From contig NZ_CP051261.1 of the NCBI RefSeq assembly GCF_014236855.1, positions 2,852,001 through 2,916,000 of the forward strand: a stretch of DNA of 64,000 bases, read 5' to 3'. Shown here piece by piece: positions 34,841 to 47,850 of this stretch. Origin of the DNA: Xanthomonas sp. SI. Lineage in GTDB: Bacteria > Pseudomonadota > Gammaproteobacteria > Xanthomonadales > Xanthomonadaceae. Every line of letters starts with the position of its first letter. Positions within the stretch are counted from its first letter, which is position 1. Made by a program: the position numbers and the translations under genes. Under the pieces are notes generated by a model. That model was given only the letters and a program-made list of their open reading frames with translations. It had not been told where the DNA came from and ran no database searches.

Positions 34841-35976
34841 CGGGTGGTTTCCTCATGTAGATCGGTGCGCTGCGCCAGACGGCGTTGCAGCGGGGCATCG
34901 GTGGTGGCGATCACGGCGCCGCCCAGGCACTCGTCGCCCTGGTACAGCACCAGCGACTGGCCGGGGGTCACGGCGCGCTGCGGGCGGGCGAAGCGCACCG
35001 CCAGGGTGCCGTCGTCGGCCACCTCGACCATGCACGGCTCATCGGCCTGGCGGTAACGGGTCTGCGCGGTGCAGTCGAAGCGCCGCGCCGGCGCCGACCC
35101 GGCGATCCAGTGCGCGGCTTCGGACTGCAGCTGCGTGGACATCAGATGCGGGCTGTCGCGGTCCTGGTCCACGTACAGCACGTTGCCCGCCACGTCCTTG
35201 CCGACCACGTACCAGGGCGCCGCCGCGCGGCCGCGCACGCCGCCGATGTTCAGGCCCTCGCGCTGGCCCAGGGTGAAATAGAACACCCCCGGATGCTCGG
35301 CCACGACCTGTTCCTGCGGGTCGCGGATTTCGCCGCGCCGGGCCGGCAGATAGCGGCCGAGGAATTCGCGGAAGTCGCGCTCGCCGATGAAGCAGATGCC
35401 GGTGGAGTCCTTCTTCGCGTGGGTCGGCAGGCCGGCCTCGCGGGCGATGCGCCGTACCTGTTCCTTGGGCAGCTCGCCGACCGGGAACAGGGTCGCGGCC
35501 AACTGCGCCTGGCCGAGCTGATGCAGGAAATAGCTCTGATCCTTGTTGCGGTCCACCCCGCGCAGCAGCCGCCAGCGACCGTCGGCGAAGACCACCCGGG
35601 CGTAGTGGCCGGTGGCGATGCGTTCGGCGCCGAGTTCGCGCGCCGCGTCCAGGAAATGCTTGAACTTGACCTCGCGGTTGCACAGCACGTCCGGGTTGGG
35701 CGTGCGCCCGGCGGCGTATTCGGCCAGGAAGTGCGCGAACACGCCTTGCCAGTATTCCTGGGAGAAATCGCGGAAGTGGAACGGCATGCCGAGCAGGCCG
35801 CACACCGCCACCGCGTCGCGGCGGTCGTCCTCGGCGCGGCAATCCCCGCTGCCGTCGTCGGCCCAGTTCTGCATGAACAGGCCGGCCACGTCGGCGCCTT
35901 GCTGCACCAGCTGCCAGGCCGCCACCGACGAATCGACCCCGCCGGAGACGCCGACCATGATCCGCGCGCCGTTCAT
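34837..35976 (-). CDS. mnmA: tRNA-specific 2-thiouridylase MnmA
   Basis: MnmA makes 2-thiouridine at wobble position 34 of tRNA Glu, Gln and Lys, using ATP and sulfur relayed from IscS. The 379-residue enzyme has the PP-loop [15 protein letters not shown] near the N-terminus, the first catalytic Cys in [12 protein letters not shown] and the second in [12 protein letters not shown]. The C-terminal beta-barrel region ([13 protein letters not shown] onward) is complete. ATG 35976 overlaps the nudJ stop. The length fits the family. Confidence 0.97.
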   Translation of the reverse strand: MNGARIMVGVSGGVDSSVAAWQLVQQGADVAGLFMQNWADDGSGDCRAEDDRRDAVAVCGLLGMPFHFRDFSQEYWQGVFAHFLAEYAAGRTPNPDVLCNREVKFKHFLDAARELGAERIATGHYARVVFADGRWRLLRGVDRNKDQSYFLHQLGQAQLAATLFPVGELPKEQVRRIAREAGLPTHAKKDSTGICFIGERDFREFLGRYLPARRGEIRDPQEQVVAEHPGVFYFTLGQREGLNIGGVRGRAAAPWYVVGKDVAGNVLYVDQDRDSPHLMSTQLQSEAAHWIAGSAPARRFDCTAQTRYRQADEPCMVEVADDGTLAVRFARPQRAVTPGQSLVLYQGDECLGGAVIATTDAPLQRRLAQRTDLHEETTR

Positions 35977-36431
35977 GCCAGTTGCTGCACCAGGTCCAGC
36001 GGATAGCGCTTGCCGGCGAGGAAATCGGCGGCCACCTGCCACACCAGCGGGCTGCGCCAGCGCGGCGCGGCAGCCTCCAGCTCGGCCGGGGTCATCCACA
36101 GGGCGCGCACGATGCCGTCGTCCAGCGGCCGCTGCGGGTCGTGCGCGACCGGCTCGGCGGCGAAGGCGAAGCGCAGGTAGTGGCGGCCGTTGTCGGCCTT
36201 CCATTGATAGGCGCCGATGAACGCGGTCAGCCGCACCTGCCAGCCGGTTTCCTCCAGCGTCTCGCGCAGCGCCGCCTGCAGCAGGCTCTCGTCCGGCTCC
36301 AGGTGCCCGGCCGGCTGGTTAAGCACCAGCGCGCCGGCGATGGATTCCTCCACCTGCAGCAGACGGCCGTCGCGGACCACCACCGTGGCCACGGTCACAT
36401 CGGGCTGCCAGGGGCCGGGAGCCAGCGCCAT
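35973..36431 (-). CDS. nudJ: Nudix hydrolase NudJ-type phosphatase
   Basis: This 152-residue Nudix hydrolase carries a full Nudix box [20 protein letters not shown] followed by TGW (G-x5-E-x7-R-E-U-x-E-E-x-G-U). E. coli NudJ removes phosphates from thiamine pyrophosphate precursors and nucleotides; the position directly upstream of mnmA and hflD is the same as in E. coli. It is coupled to mnmA by a 4-base overlap and to the preceding gene by a one-base overlap (TGATG). Confidence 0.9.
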   Translation of the reverse strand: MALAPGPWQPDVTVATVVVRDGRLLQVEESIAGALVLNQPAGHLEPDESLLQAALRETLEETGWQVRLTAFIGAYQWKADNGRHYLRFAFAAEPVAHDPQRPLDDGIVRALWMTPAELEAAAPRWRSPLVWQVAADFLAGKRYPLDLVQQLA

Positions 36432-36931
36432 CAGAACGCGTCCTTGCCGGCGTTGAGTTCGGCATCCATCGCATCGGCGCCGCGCGCCGCCGCTTCCAGC
36501 GCCTCGCGCAAGGCGGTGTCGTCGGCATCGGCGGCCACCTTGACCACGAACACCGCGGTGCCGCCCTGGCGCACCCAGCCGCCGAGGATGTCGGCCTGCG
36601 CGTCTTCCAGCAGGCGGTTGGCGACCGCGGCGGGCAGGGTGTCGCCCTTGGCCTGGTAGGCCGGCGACCAGATCTCGCGGATCCGGTAGCTGCCGAAGCT
36701 TTCCACCGGCGAGCGCACGTAGATCAGCTGCTGGCGCTCGCGGCCCTGTTCGCGAAGCCCGAACAGCAACTGGTAGTCGCCGTCGGCATCGGCCTGGACG
36801 TCGTAGCCCATCGCCTTCAGGCGCTTGCCAAGCGCCTGGTCCGGCGCGGCGGCGGCTGGCAGCGAGGCCACCAGGAGCGCGGCGAGCAGGGCGGCCGTGC
36901 GGAAATTCGTCGAATGCATGCGTTGCGCCAT
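36431..36931 (-). CDS. Secreted hypothetical protein upstream of nudJ
   Basis: I do not recognise a function. The 166-residue precursor has a signal peptide ending [11 protein letters not shown] and a mature domain of about 135 residues ([40 protein letters not shown]). It resembles small periplasmic proteins of about this size but has no cysteines and no catalytic motif that I can see. It heads the nudJ-mnmA-hflD run. ATG 36931 gives the signal peptide with four extra residues; ATG 36919 is an equally good start. It is divergent from clpS. Confidence 0.7.
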   Translation of the reverse strand: MAQRMHSTNFRTAALLAALLVASLPAAAAPDQALGKRLKAMGYDVQADADGDYQLLFGLREQGRERQQLIYVRSPVESFGSYRIREIWSPAYQAKGDTLPAAVANRLLEDAQADILGGWVRQGGTAVFVVKVAADADDTALREALEAAARGADAMDAELNAGKDAF

Positions 36932-36994
36932 CAAAGGAGGGGAATTGTGCGGGCAGGATCGGCGATCGTCCAATCCGGGCCGACAGCGGCCGTA

Positions 36995-37000
36995 TATAAT
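36995..37000 (+). promoter_or_regulatory. -10 element of clpS, probable leaderless start
   Basis: A consensus TATAAT ends 6 bases before the clpS ATG at 37007. If it is the real -10, transcription would start at or next to the ATG and the mRNA would have no leader. No good -35 is seen at the right distance. Confidence 0.5.
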
Positions 37001-37006
37001 CGGCAC

Positions 37007-37327
37007 ATGCCTCGCAAGAATTCTTCAGACCACGACCACGGCGTAATGGTGGAGACCGGCAAGCCCGAAGTCGCCCGCCCGCCGATGTACCAAGTGCTGT
37101 TGCTGAACGACGACTACACCCCGATGGACTTCGTGGTGACCGTGTTGCAGCAGTTTTTCTCGCTGGACCTGGAGAAGGCCACGCAGGTGATGCTGCACGT
37201 GCATACCCGCGGCCGCGGCGTCTGCGGCGTGTATACCCGCGAAGTGGCTGAATCCAAGGTAGCTCAGGTGAACGAGTTTTCGCGGATGAACCAGCATCCC
37301 CTGTTGTGCACGATGGAAAAAGCCTGA
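37007..37327 (+). CDS. clpS: ATP-dependent Clp protease adaptor ClpS
   Basis: ClpS delivers proteins with N-terminal Leu, Phe, Tyr or Trp to ClpAP. The 106-residue product equals the usual length and has the binding-pocket signature [20 protein letters not shown], the segment [20 protein letters not shown], and the end [13 protein letters not shown]. Start ATG 37007 gives the standard N-terminus. An in-frame GTG at 36947, 20 codons upstream, has a near-perfect AAAGGAGG sequence before it and could give an extended form. It lies just before clpA, as in most gammaproteobacteria. Confidence 0.96.
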   Translation: MPRKNSSDHDHGVMVETGKPEVARPPMYQVLLLNDDYTPMDFVVTVLQQFFSLDLEKATQVMLHVHTRGRGVCGVYTREVAESKVAQVNEFSRMNQHPLLCTMEKA

Positions 37328-37450
37328 TATTGGTAAGCGTCGGTCACCGGTTTGCCCGGACTAACGCGGTCTGAACACACTGATCCGATAGGGTTGTGGA
37401 AATTCGCAACTCCAGCCGCATATTGTTGGCAACAGACGTCGGAGTGAACC

Positions 37451-39733
37451 ATGTTCAGCAAAGATCTCGAGCAAACCATCGGCCAGTGCTACAAGCGCGC
37501 CCGGGAAGCCCGCCATGAGTTCATGACGGTCGAACACCTGTTGTTGGCATTGCTCGACAACCCTTCGGCGCAGGCGGTGCTGAAAGCCTGCGGTGCCGAT
37601 ACCGAGCGCCTGCGCGGCGAGTTGGAGCAAGCCATCGAGGCTTCGGTGTCGCGCCTGGCCGAAGACGACGGCCGCGACACGCAACCCACGCTGGGCTTCC
37701 AGCGGGTGCTGCAGCGCGCGGTCTACCACGTGCAGTCCTCGGGCAAGAAGGAAGTCACCGGCGCCAACGTGCTGGTCGCGATCTTCGGCGAAAAGGACTC
37801 GCATGCCGTGTATTTCCTGAATCAGCAGGACATCACCCGGCTCGACATCGTCAACTACCTGTCGCACGGCATCGCCAAGCTCGGCGAAGAGGGCGAAAGC
37901 CCGGCGCCGTCCGACGGCGAGGCCAAGGGCGAGGCGGGCGAGGGCGAGGCCAAGGGCGACGCGCTGGCCGAATACGCCAGCAACCTGAACGAACAGGCGC
38001 GCAACGGCCGCATCGACCCGCTGGTCGGCCGTGCCGACGAGATCGAGCGCACCATCCAGGTGTTGTGCCGCCGGCGCAAGAACAACCCGCTGTACGTGGG
38101 CGAGGCCGGTGTCGGCAAGACCGCGATCGCCGAGGGCCTGGCCAAGCGCATCGTCGAGGGCAGCGTGCCCGAGGTGCTGGCCGACGCGGTCATCTATTCG
38201 CTGGACCTGGGCGCGCTGGTCGCCGGCACCAAGTACCGCGGCGACTTCGAAAAGCGCCTGAAGGGCGTGCTGACCTCGCTGAAGAAGGTGCCCAACGCGG
38301 TGCTGTTCATCGACGAGATCCACACCATCATCGGCGCCGGTTCGGCGTCGGGCGGCACCATGGACGCCTCCAACCTGATCAAGCCGGCGCTGGCGTCGGG
38401 CGACCTGCGTTGCATCGGCTCGACCACGTTCCAGGAATACCGCGGCATCTTCGAGAAGGACCGCGCGCTGGCGCGGCGCTTCCAGAAGATCGACATCGTC
38501 GAGCCGACCGTGGGCGAGACCTTCGAGATCCTGCAGGGCCTGAAGCCCAAGTACGAGGCGCACCACGGCGTGACCTACGCCGACGACGCGCTGCAGGCGG
38601 CGGTGGACCTGTCGGTCAAGCACATCGGCGACCGCCTGCTGCCGGACAAGGCGATCGACGTGATGGACGAGGCCGGCGCGCGCCAGCGGCTGCTGCCGCA
38701 AGGGGTGCGCAAGGAACTGATCGACATTGAGGAGATCGAGACCATCGTCGCCAAGATGGCGCGGATCCCGGCCAAGCAGGTCAGCGCCACCGATAAGGAC
38801 GTGCTGCAGCACCTGGAGCGCAACCTGAAGATGGTGATCTTCGGCCAGGATCCGGCGATCGAGACGCTGGCCTCGTCGATCAAGCTGGCGCGCTCGGGCC
38901 TGGCCAATCCGGAGAAGCCGATCGGCAACTTCCTGTTCGCCGGCCCCACCGGCGTCGGCAAGACCGAGGTGACCAAGCAGCTGGCGCTGCAGCTGGGCAT
39001 CGAGCTGGTGCGCTTCGACATGTCCGAGTACATGGAGCCGCATTCGATCAGCCGCCTGATCGGTGCGCCCCCTGGCTATGTCGGCTTCGACCAGGGCGGC
39101 CTGCTGACCGAGAAGATCGTCAAGACCCCGCACTGCGTGCTGCTGCTGGACGAGGTGGAGAAGGCGCATCCGGACATCTTCAACATCCTGTTGCAGGTCA
39201 TGGACCGCGGCGTGCTGACCGACACCAACGGGCGCGAAGCCAACTTCAAGAACGTGATCCTGGTGATGACCACCAATGCCGGTGCCACCCAGGCCTCGCG
39301 GCGCTCGATCGGCTTCACCAAGCAGGACCATTCCACCGACGCGATGGAGAGCATCCGCCGCAGCTTCACCCCGGAATTCCGCAACCGCCTGGACGCGGTG
39401 GTGCAGTTCCAGCCGCTGGCGTTCAGCCACATCCTGCGCGTGGTCGACAAGTTCATCATCGAACTGGAGATGCTGCTGCAGGAGAAGCATGTGTCGCTGT
39501 CGGCCACGCCGACCGCGCGCGACTGGCTGGCCCAGCACGGCTTCGACCCGCTGATGGGCGCGCGGCCGATGGCGCGGGTGATCCAGGACAAGGTCAAGCG
39601 CCCGCTGGCGGACGAACTGCTGTTCGGCAAGCTGGTCGGCGGCGGCCGCGTCACCATCGACGTGCGCGAGGGCGAGCTGGTGGTGGATGCCCAGGCCGAG
39701 CCGGAGCGCCTGCTGCCGGCGACCGTCGAGTGA
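37451..39733 (+). CDS. clpA: ATP-dependent Clp protease ATPase subunit ClpA
   Basis: ClpA is the AAA+ unfoldase that feeds substrates to ClpP. The 760-residue protein has the N-domain that docks ClpS (EFMTVEHLLLALLDNPSAQ), an acidic Gly/Glu-rich linker (about residues 150-170), AAA domain 1 with Walker A GEAGVGKTAIAEG (about 217-229) and AAA domain 2 with Walker A GPTGVGKTEVTK (about 498-509). The IGFTKQ segment near residue 620 fits a ClpP-contact loop (IGF/L). GGAGTG precedes the start. A strong terminator follows. Confidence 0.97.
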   Translation: MFSKDLEQTIGQCYKRAREARHEFMTVEHLLLALLDNPSAQAVLKACGADTERLRGELEQAIEASVSRLAEDDGRDTQPTLGFQRVLQRAVYHVQSSGKKEVTGANVLVAIFGEKDSHAVYFLNQQDITRLDIVNYLSHGIAKLGEEGESPAPSDGEAKGEAGEGEAKGDALAEYASNLNEQARNGRIDPLVGRADEIERTIQVLCRRRKNNPLYVGEAGVGKTAIAEGLAKRIVEGSVPEVLADAVIYSLDLGALVAGTKYRGDFEKRLKGVLTSLKKVPNAVLFIDEIHTIIGAGSASGGTMDASNLIKPALASGDLRCIGSTTFQEYRGIFEKDRALARRFQKIDIVEPTVGETFEILQGLKPKYEAHHGVTYADDALQAAVDLSVKHIGDRLLPDKAIDVMDEAGARQRLLPQGVRKELIDIEEIETIVAKMARIPAKQVSATDKDVLQHLERNLKMVIFGQDPAIETLASSIKLARSGLANPEKPIGNFLFAGPTGVGKTEVTKQLALQLGIELVRFDMSEYMEPHSISRLIGAPPGYVGFDQGGLLTEKIVKTPHCVLLLDEVEKAHPDIFNILLQVMDRGVLTDTNGREANFKNVILVMTTNAGATQASRRSIGFTKQDHSTDAMESIRRSFTPEFRNRLDAVVQFQPLAFSHILRVVDKFIIELEMLLQEKHVSLSATPTARDWLAQHGFDPLMGARPMARVIQDKVKRPLADELLFGKLVGGGRVTIDVREGELVVDAQAEPERLLPATVE

Positions 39734-39808
39734 CGACGGCTAGCTAGAACGCCAGGCACGACAAAAGGCGGCTGCAGCACTTGCAGTCGCCTTGCGATGT
39801 CACCGAGC

Positions 39809-39834
39809 GAAAGGCGGCCGATGGCCGCCTTTTT
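39809..39834 (+). terminator. Rho-independent terminator after clpA
   Basis: AAGGCGGCC (39811-39819) pairs with GGCCGCCTT (39823-39831) around the loop GAT, followed by a run of U residues. A weaker GC hairpin lies before it near 39763-39793. It separates clpA from the convergent infA and may act in both directions. Confidence 0.88.
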
Positions 39835-39853
39835 CACGACCGCTGCGAGGCGG

Positions 39854-40072
39854 TCACTTCATGCGGTAGGTGATACGGCCCTTGGTCAGGTCGTACGGGG
39901 TCATCTCGACCTTCACCCGGTCGCCGGTCAGGATGCGGATGTAGTTCTTGCGCATGCGTCCGGAGATGTGGGCGATGATCTCGTGCCCATTTTCCAGCTT
40001 GACCCGGAAGGTGGTATTGGGCAACGTCTCGCTGACGGTGCCTTCGAATTCGATGGAGTCGTCTTTCGACAT
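39854..40072 (-). CDS. infA: Translation initiation factor IF-1
   Basis: IF-1 binds the ribosomal A site during initiation. The 72-residue protein is a single OB-fold with the family sequence [40 protein letters not shown] and [15 protein letters not shown]. The length is standard. It lies between clpA (convergent) and aat, the same neighbourhood as in E. coli; the E. coli serW tRNA gene of that region is not seen here. Confidence 0.98.
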   Translation of the reverse strand: MSKDDSIEFEGTVSETLPNTTFRVKLENGHEIIAHISGRMRKNYIRILTGDRVKVEMTPYDLTKGRITYRMK

Positions 40073-40166
40073 GTATTCCTGTGCGATTTCGCGTGCGGCC
40101 AAAGGCCTTAAGAGCGGGGATTTTACTCGCCTCGGCCGCCGCATGCAAAGTTTGCGTTAACCCCGC

Positions 40167-40904
40167 TCAGGGCAAGGCCAGTTCCGCGGCCGCCAGTTCG
40201 CCGAAATGCGGCGTCCACGGGCCAGGTGGAGCGGGCTTGGCCACCAGCGTGGCGACCGCGTCGAGGAACGCCGCGCGCGGCCAGCGCTGCGCGCCGAGGC
40301 TCAGCAGGTGGTCGTTCTCGACCTGGGCATCGATCAGCGGCCAGCCCCAGCCATGCAGGCGCCTGGCCAATGCCGCCAGCGCCACCTTGGAACCGCCGCT
40401 GCGCGCACTGAACATGCTTTCGCCGAAGAACATGCGTCCGCACGCCACGCCGTAGATGCCGCCGACCAGTGCCTCGCCGTCGAACACTTCCACCGAGTGC
40501 GCGTGCCCGGCGCGATGCAGGGCGACATAGGCGGCGCTCATCTCGGCGGTGATCCAGGTCCCGTCCTGGCCGCGGCGCGGCGCCTGCGCGCAGGCGGCGA
40601 TCACCTGCGCGAACGCGGTGTCGGCGCGCACCCGCCACGGCGAGTGGCGCAGCGAGCGGCGGAAGCGCGAGGACAGCCGCACCGCGTCGCTGCGGAACAC
40701 GGTGCGCGGGTCCGGGCTCCACCACATGATCGGATCGCCGTCCGAGTACCAGGGGAAGATGCCGTGCGCGTAGGCATTGAGCAGGCGCGTCGCGGTCAGG
40801 TCGCCGCCGATCGCGAGTAGCCCTTCCGGTTCGCGCAACGCGCTCGCCGCGGGCGGGAACGGGGCGGCCGGATCGGTGGCAAGCAGGGCAGGGAGACGGC
40901 GCAT
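40167..40904 (-). CDS. aat: Leucyl/phenylalanyl-tRNA-protein transferase Aat
   Basis: Aat adds Leu or Phe from tRNA to proteins with N-terminal Lys or Arg, making them ClpS/ClpAP substrates. The 245-residue product has the conserved GLLAIGGDLTATRLLNAYAH, GIFPWYSDGDPIMWWSPDPR, HSVEVFDGEALVGGIYGVAC and GRMFFGESMFS segments. It is encoded near clpS and clpA, so enzyme, adaptor and unfoldase of the N-degron pathway lie within 4 kb. It starts 30 bases after the acetyltransferase-like gene stop. Confidence 0.97.
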   Translation of the reverse strand: MRRLPALLATDPAAPFPPAASALREPEGLLAIGGDLTATRLLNAYAHGIFPWYSDGDPIMWWSPDPRTVFRSDAVRLSSRFRRSLRHSPWRVRADTAFAQVIAACAQAPRRGQDGTWITAEMSAAYVALHRAGHAHSVEVFDGEALVGGIYGVACGRMFFGESMFSARSGGSKVALAALARRLHGWGWPLIDAQVENDHLLSLGAQRWPRAAFLDAVATLVAKPAPPGPWTPHFGELAAAELALP

Positions 40905-40934
40905 CGGCGAAGCGTAGCCGATCGGGCGGGCGGC

Positions 40935-42056
40935 TCAGTCCTGGCGGAACGGCGAGTGCCGCAGCAGGGTCGCCGCATGCTGGCGCACCGCGGCCGCTTC
41001 CTCCGCGCACCAGTCGGCCAGCGGCGCGCGGAAGCCGGGGTCGGCGATCCAGTGGCGGCTGCGCACCAGACGCGGCAGGAAGCCGCGTGCGATCTTGTGC
41101 TCGCCCTGCGCGCCGGGTTCGAAGCGGGTCAGGCCTTCGCGCAGGCAGTAGTCGATGCCCTGGTAATAGCAGGTCTCGAAGTGCAGGCCGGGCAGGGTGT
41201 CGCCACCCCAGTAGCGGCCGTACAAGGTGTCGCCGCCGCGCAGGCATAGCGCCCCGGCCACGGGCGTTTCATCCATCATTGCCAGGAATATCAGAAAGTT
41301 ACGCGGCATTTCTCGCGCAAGATGCGAGAAGAACTCCAGCGTCAGCGCCGGCGAGTTGCCGTAGTCGTCGAAGGTGCGTAGGTAGAACCCATACATCGCC
41401 TGCAGGTCGGCGGCGCTGGCCTCGTCGCCGTGCACGACGCGGAAGCCGATGCCGGCGCGTTGCACCTTGGCCCGCTCCTGGCGGATGTTCTTGCGCCGCT
41501 TGTGGTCCATCGCCGCCAGATAGGCATCGAAATCCGCCCAGCCGGCCTCGTTGTGCCACTGGTACTGCACGTCGCAGCGCGCCAGCCAGTCGTCGCCGAA
41601 TGCGGCGTCATCGTCCGCGCTGTGGAAGTTCACGTGCGCCGAGGACAGGCCGCTGGCCTCGGTCAGCGCCTGCATCGCGGCCAGCAGCGCCTGGCGCCCG
41701 GCGCTGTCGCGCGCCAGCAGGCGCGGCCCGGTCACCGGCGAATACGGCACCGCGCACAGCCATTTCGGGAAGTAGTCCTGGCCGTAGCGCGCATAGGCAT
41801 GCGCCCAGGCATGGTCGAACACGAATTCGCCATGCGAGTTGGTCTTCAGGTAGCCCGGCGCGGCGGCGACCAGCGTGTCGCCGTCCCACAGGGTCAGATG
41901 CAGCGGATTCCAGCCCCAGTCCGGGCGCAGGCAGCCGTGCCGTTCAAGGCCGGCCAGGAACGCGTGCGCGACGAACGGGTTGCGGCCGTCGTGCAGGGCG
42001 TCCCAGTCGGCGGCGGCGACCTCGTCGAGCCGGTGCAGCCAGCGCACGCCGCTCAT
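40935..42056 (-). CDS. GNAT/FemAB-like protein (DUF482, COG3146 type)
   Basis: This 373-residue protein belongs to the conserved family annotated as GNAT acyltransferase or peptidoglycan-related FemAB-like protein. It has WDALHDGRNPFVAHAFLAGL near the start, DHKRRKNIRQERAKVQRAGI in the middle, and the C-terminal YGRYWGGDTLPGLHFETCYY followed by QGIDYCLREGLTRFEPGAQG. No signal peptide is present, so it is cytoplasmic. The substrate is not known. It lies between trxB and aat on the same strand with short gaps and may be co-transcribed with them. Confidence 0.9.
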   Translation of the reverse strand: MSGVRWLHRLDEVAAADWDALHDGRNPFVAHAFLAGLERHGCLRPDWGWNPLHLTLWDGDTLVAAAPGYLKTNSHGEFVFDHAWAHAYARYGQDYFPKWLCAVPYSPVTGPRLLARDSAGRQALLAAMQALTEASGLSSAHVNFHSADDDAAFGDDWLARCDVQYQWHNEAGWADFDAYLAAMDHKRRKNIRQERAKVQRAGIGFRVVHGDEASAADLQAMYGFYLRTFDDYGNSPALTLEFFSHLAREMPRNFLIFLAMMDETPVAGALCLRGGDTLYGRYWGGDTLPGLHFETCYYQGIDYCLREGLTRFEPGAQGEHKIARGFLPRLVRSRHWIADPGFRAPLADWCAEEAAAVRQHAATLLRHSPFRQD

Positions 42057-42110
42057 GCCAGCCTGCGCTTGTGCGTTGCGGATGGCATCAGCGGGCGTGT
42101 GGCTGCGCGC

Positions 42111-43172
<1,062 letters not shown>

Positions 43173-43376
43173 TCAAGCCGCGTGGCGAGAACGCTGCGGC
43201 CTGCGCTCAGCGTGCCGCCTTGCGCAAGCCGCGTTGTCCATGCCGCCGCGTCGCGGCAGGAGCGGGCCCTGGACGCTTCAGGCTTCGCCTGCCGATCCGG
43301 TGCCGACTGCTGAAATGCCAATCCGATTCGTTTATTATCAAACACTAACGGTGTATTTCTAAGGTCTGGTCATAGC

Positions 43377-45734
<2,358 letters not shown>

Positions 45735-45835
45735 GACGCGCGACGCGGCCCGCATCCCGGTTCACGGCCACCGGCACCGTCCGGCGCAGCGCCGCATGCG
45801 ATGCTGGCGGCCGTTCCCGCTCGCTGCCGTTGCCG

Positions 45836-47776
45836 ATGTCCCGAACCGCCTGCACCCTGCGCCTGTTGCTGTGCGCCGTCCTGGCCGTGGCCGGGTCCGC
45901 TGCCGCCGCGCCGCCACCAGCCGCGGCGGCCAGCCCGGCCGCGGCCACGCCCGAAGTCGCCAACAACTACAGCTACGTGCGCTACCGCGCCGACTACGAG
46001 GTGCGCGACGACGCCAGCAGCGTGGAGACCGACGAGTACGAGCTGCTGCTGAAGACCAAGGCCGGCGTGGACAAGTTCAGCCAGGTGCGGCTGAGCTACA
46101 GCGAGAAGCTGGAGACCCTGGAGGTGCTGGCCGCCTACGCGATCACCCCGGACGGGCTGCGCCACGACGTGCCGGCCGACAAGATCTACACCCAGGAAAG
46201 CTATTCCAGCGCCTCGGCGGCGATGTACGCCGACCGCAAGGTCAAGGTGGTGGTGTTCCCCAACCTGATGCCGGGCACGCGCCTGGTGTACCGGGTGCGC
46301 CGCACCCAGACGGTGCCGTATTTCCCCGGCTACTTCAGCCTGTGGGAGACCTTCAGCGTGTTCTCCCAGTACGACGACGCCACGGTGACCCTGGTCGCGC
46401 CGCGGCGCATGCCGATGCACGTGTCCACGCGCGGCGTGGACGGTGCCGACAAGCCGAAGATCGACGGCGCGCAGGCGCGCTGGGAGTGGCGCTACCAGCG
46501 CCGCGAGCCGATGAAGAGCCAGAACTGGGCGGCGGCGACCTGGGAATTCAGCCCGACCATCATGGCCAGCAGCTTCCGCCGCTGGTCGCAGATGGGCGAG
46601 GCCTACCAGCGCAGCAGCGGCGTGGCCGCGCAGGTCACGCCGAAGGTGCGCGCGCGCGCCGAGCAGATCACCGCCGGTATCGGCGAGCGCCGCGCGCAGG
46701 CCGCCGCGCTGTACGAGTGGGTGGCGCGCAACATCCGCTACGTGGCGGTGTACCTGGGCAATGGCGGGCTGGAGCCGAACAGCGCCGACAGCATCCTCGA
46801 CAACCACTACGGCGACTGCAAGGACCACACCGTGGTGCTGGAGGCGCTGCTGGCGGCAAAGGGCATCGCCAGCACGCCGGTGCTGATCGGCGCCGAAGGC
46901 GGGCCGACCCTGCCCGAGGTGCCGGTGCTCGGCCGCTTCAACCACGCCATCACCTATCTGCCCGAGTTCAAGCTGTACGTGGACTCGACCAATCCCTACG
47001 CGCGCTTCGGCCAGCTGCCGGCCGGCGATCTCGGCGTGCCGGTGCTGCACACCGTGGACGGCAGCGTGGCGCGGACTCCGGCCAACGACGCGCGGGTGAA
47101 CCTGTACCAGGCCGAGGCCGACTACCGCTTCGCCGCCGACGGCAGCCTGAGCGGCACCACCAGGCTGGACAGCGGCCAGATCGGCGAGATCGGCCTGCGC
47201 ACCATGTTCGTGCAGCTCAATACGCAGAACCGTACCCGCATCGAGGAATCGATCCTGGCCGCGTCCGGCTTCGACGGCAGCGGCGAACTGGAGCTGCAGG
47301 GCGCGCCGCAGGACCTGAGCCGGCCGTTCGGTTACGCCTACAAGTTCCGCGCCAGCGACTACGTCGACTTCGGCGTGGTCGGCGGCATGACCCTGCCGCA
47401 GATGCCCGGCGCCGATTCGGTGCGCGGGGTGTATGCGACCACCTCGGCCGAGCGCAACCTGACCCCGTTCTACTGCAACGACAACGCGCGCAGCGAGACC
47501 TACCGGCTGACCTTCCCGGACAGCGTGCCGATCATCGCCATTCCGGCCGACACCCATTTCCGCAACGCCGCCGGCGAATACGCCGCGACCTGGGTACGCG
47601 ACGGGCAGACCGTGGTCGCCACGCACACGCTGCACCGGCGCGCGGTGCATGGCCCTGAGGCGCTGTGCCAGCCGCAGGACTACGCCGCGTTCCGCGAGCT
47701 GTACCAGCAGGTGCGGCGCGGCTTCCGCAGCCAGATCCTGTACGGCGACCTCGGCCGCATGCAGACCGGGCACTGA
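45836..47776 (+). CDS. DUF3857 and transglutaminase-like exported protein
   Basis: This 646-residue exported protein has a signal peptide (about residues 1-25, ending AAAAPPP). A DUF3857 beta-rich domain (about 50-230; YELLLKTKAGVDKFSQVRLS, TRLVYRVRRTQTVPYFPGYF) is followed by a transglutaminase-like domain (about 255-400). The catalytic triad appears intact: Cys in NHYGDCKDHTVVLEALL, His in FNHAITYLPEF and Asp in YVDSTNPYA. The C-terminal domain is beta-rich. Such proteins are periplasmic or surface-linked; the reaction is unknown. The gene lies between ftsK and lolA. Confidence 0.9.
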   Translation: MSRTACTLRLLLCAVLAVAGSAAAAPPPAAAASPAAATPEVANNYSYVRYRADYEVRDDASSVETDEYELLLKTKAGVDKFSQVRLSYSEKLETLEVLAAYAITPDGLRHDVPADKIYTQESYSSASAAMYADRKVKVVVFPNLMPGTRLVYRVRRTQTVPYFPGYFSLWETFSVFSQYDDATVTLVAPRRMPMHVSTRGVDGADKPKIDGAQARWEWRYQRREPMKSQNWAAATWEFSPTIMASSFRRWSQMGEAYQRSSGVAAQVTPKVRARAEQITAGIGERRAQAAALYEWVARNIRYVAVYLGNGGLEPNSADSILDNHYGDCKDHTVVLEALLAAKGIASTPVLIGAEGGPTLPEVPVLGRFNHAITYLPEFKLYVDSTNPYARFGQLPAGDLGVPVLHTVDGSVARTPANDARVNLYQAEADYRFAADGSLSGTTRLDSGQIGEIGLRTMFVQLNTQNRTRIEESILAASGFDGSGELELQGAPQDLSRPFGYAYKFRASDYVDFGVVGGMTLPQMPGADSVRGVYATTSAERNLTPFYCNDNARSETYRLTFPDSVPIIAIPADTHFRNAAGEYAATWVRDGQTVVATHTLHRRAVHGPEALCQPQDYAAFRELYQQVRRGFRSQILYGDLGRMQTGH

Positions 47777-47850
47777 GCGCCTCACCGTCTGATCGCCTAT
47801 TCAGCTTGTTCGCGGCACACTTCCCACACTCCATCCGGAACTCCATCCGC

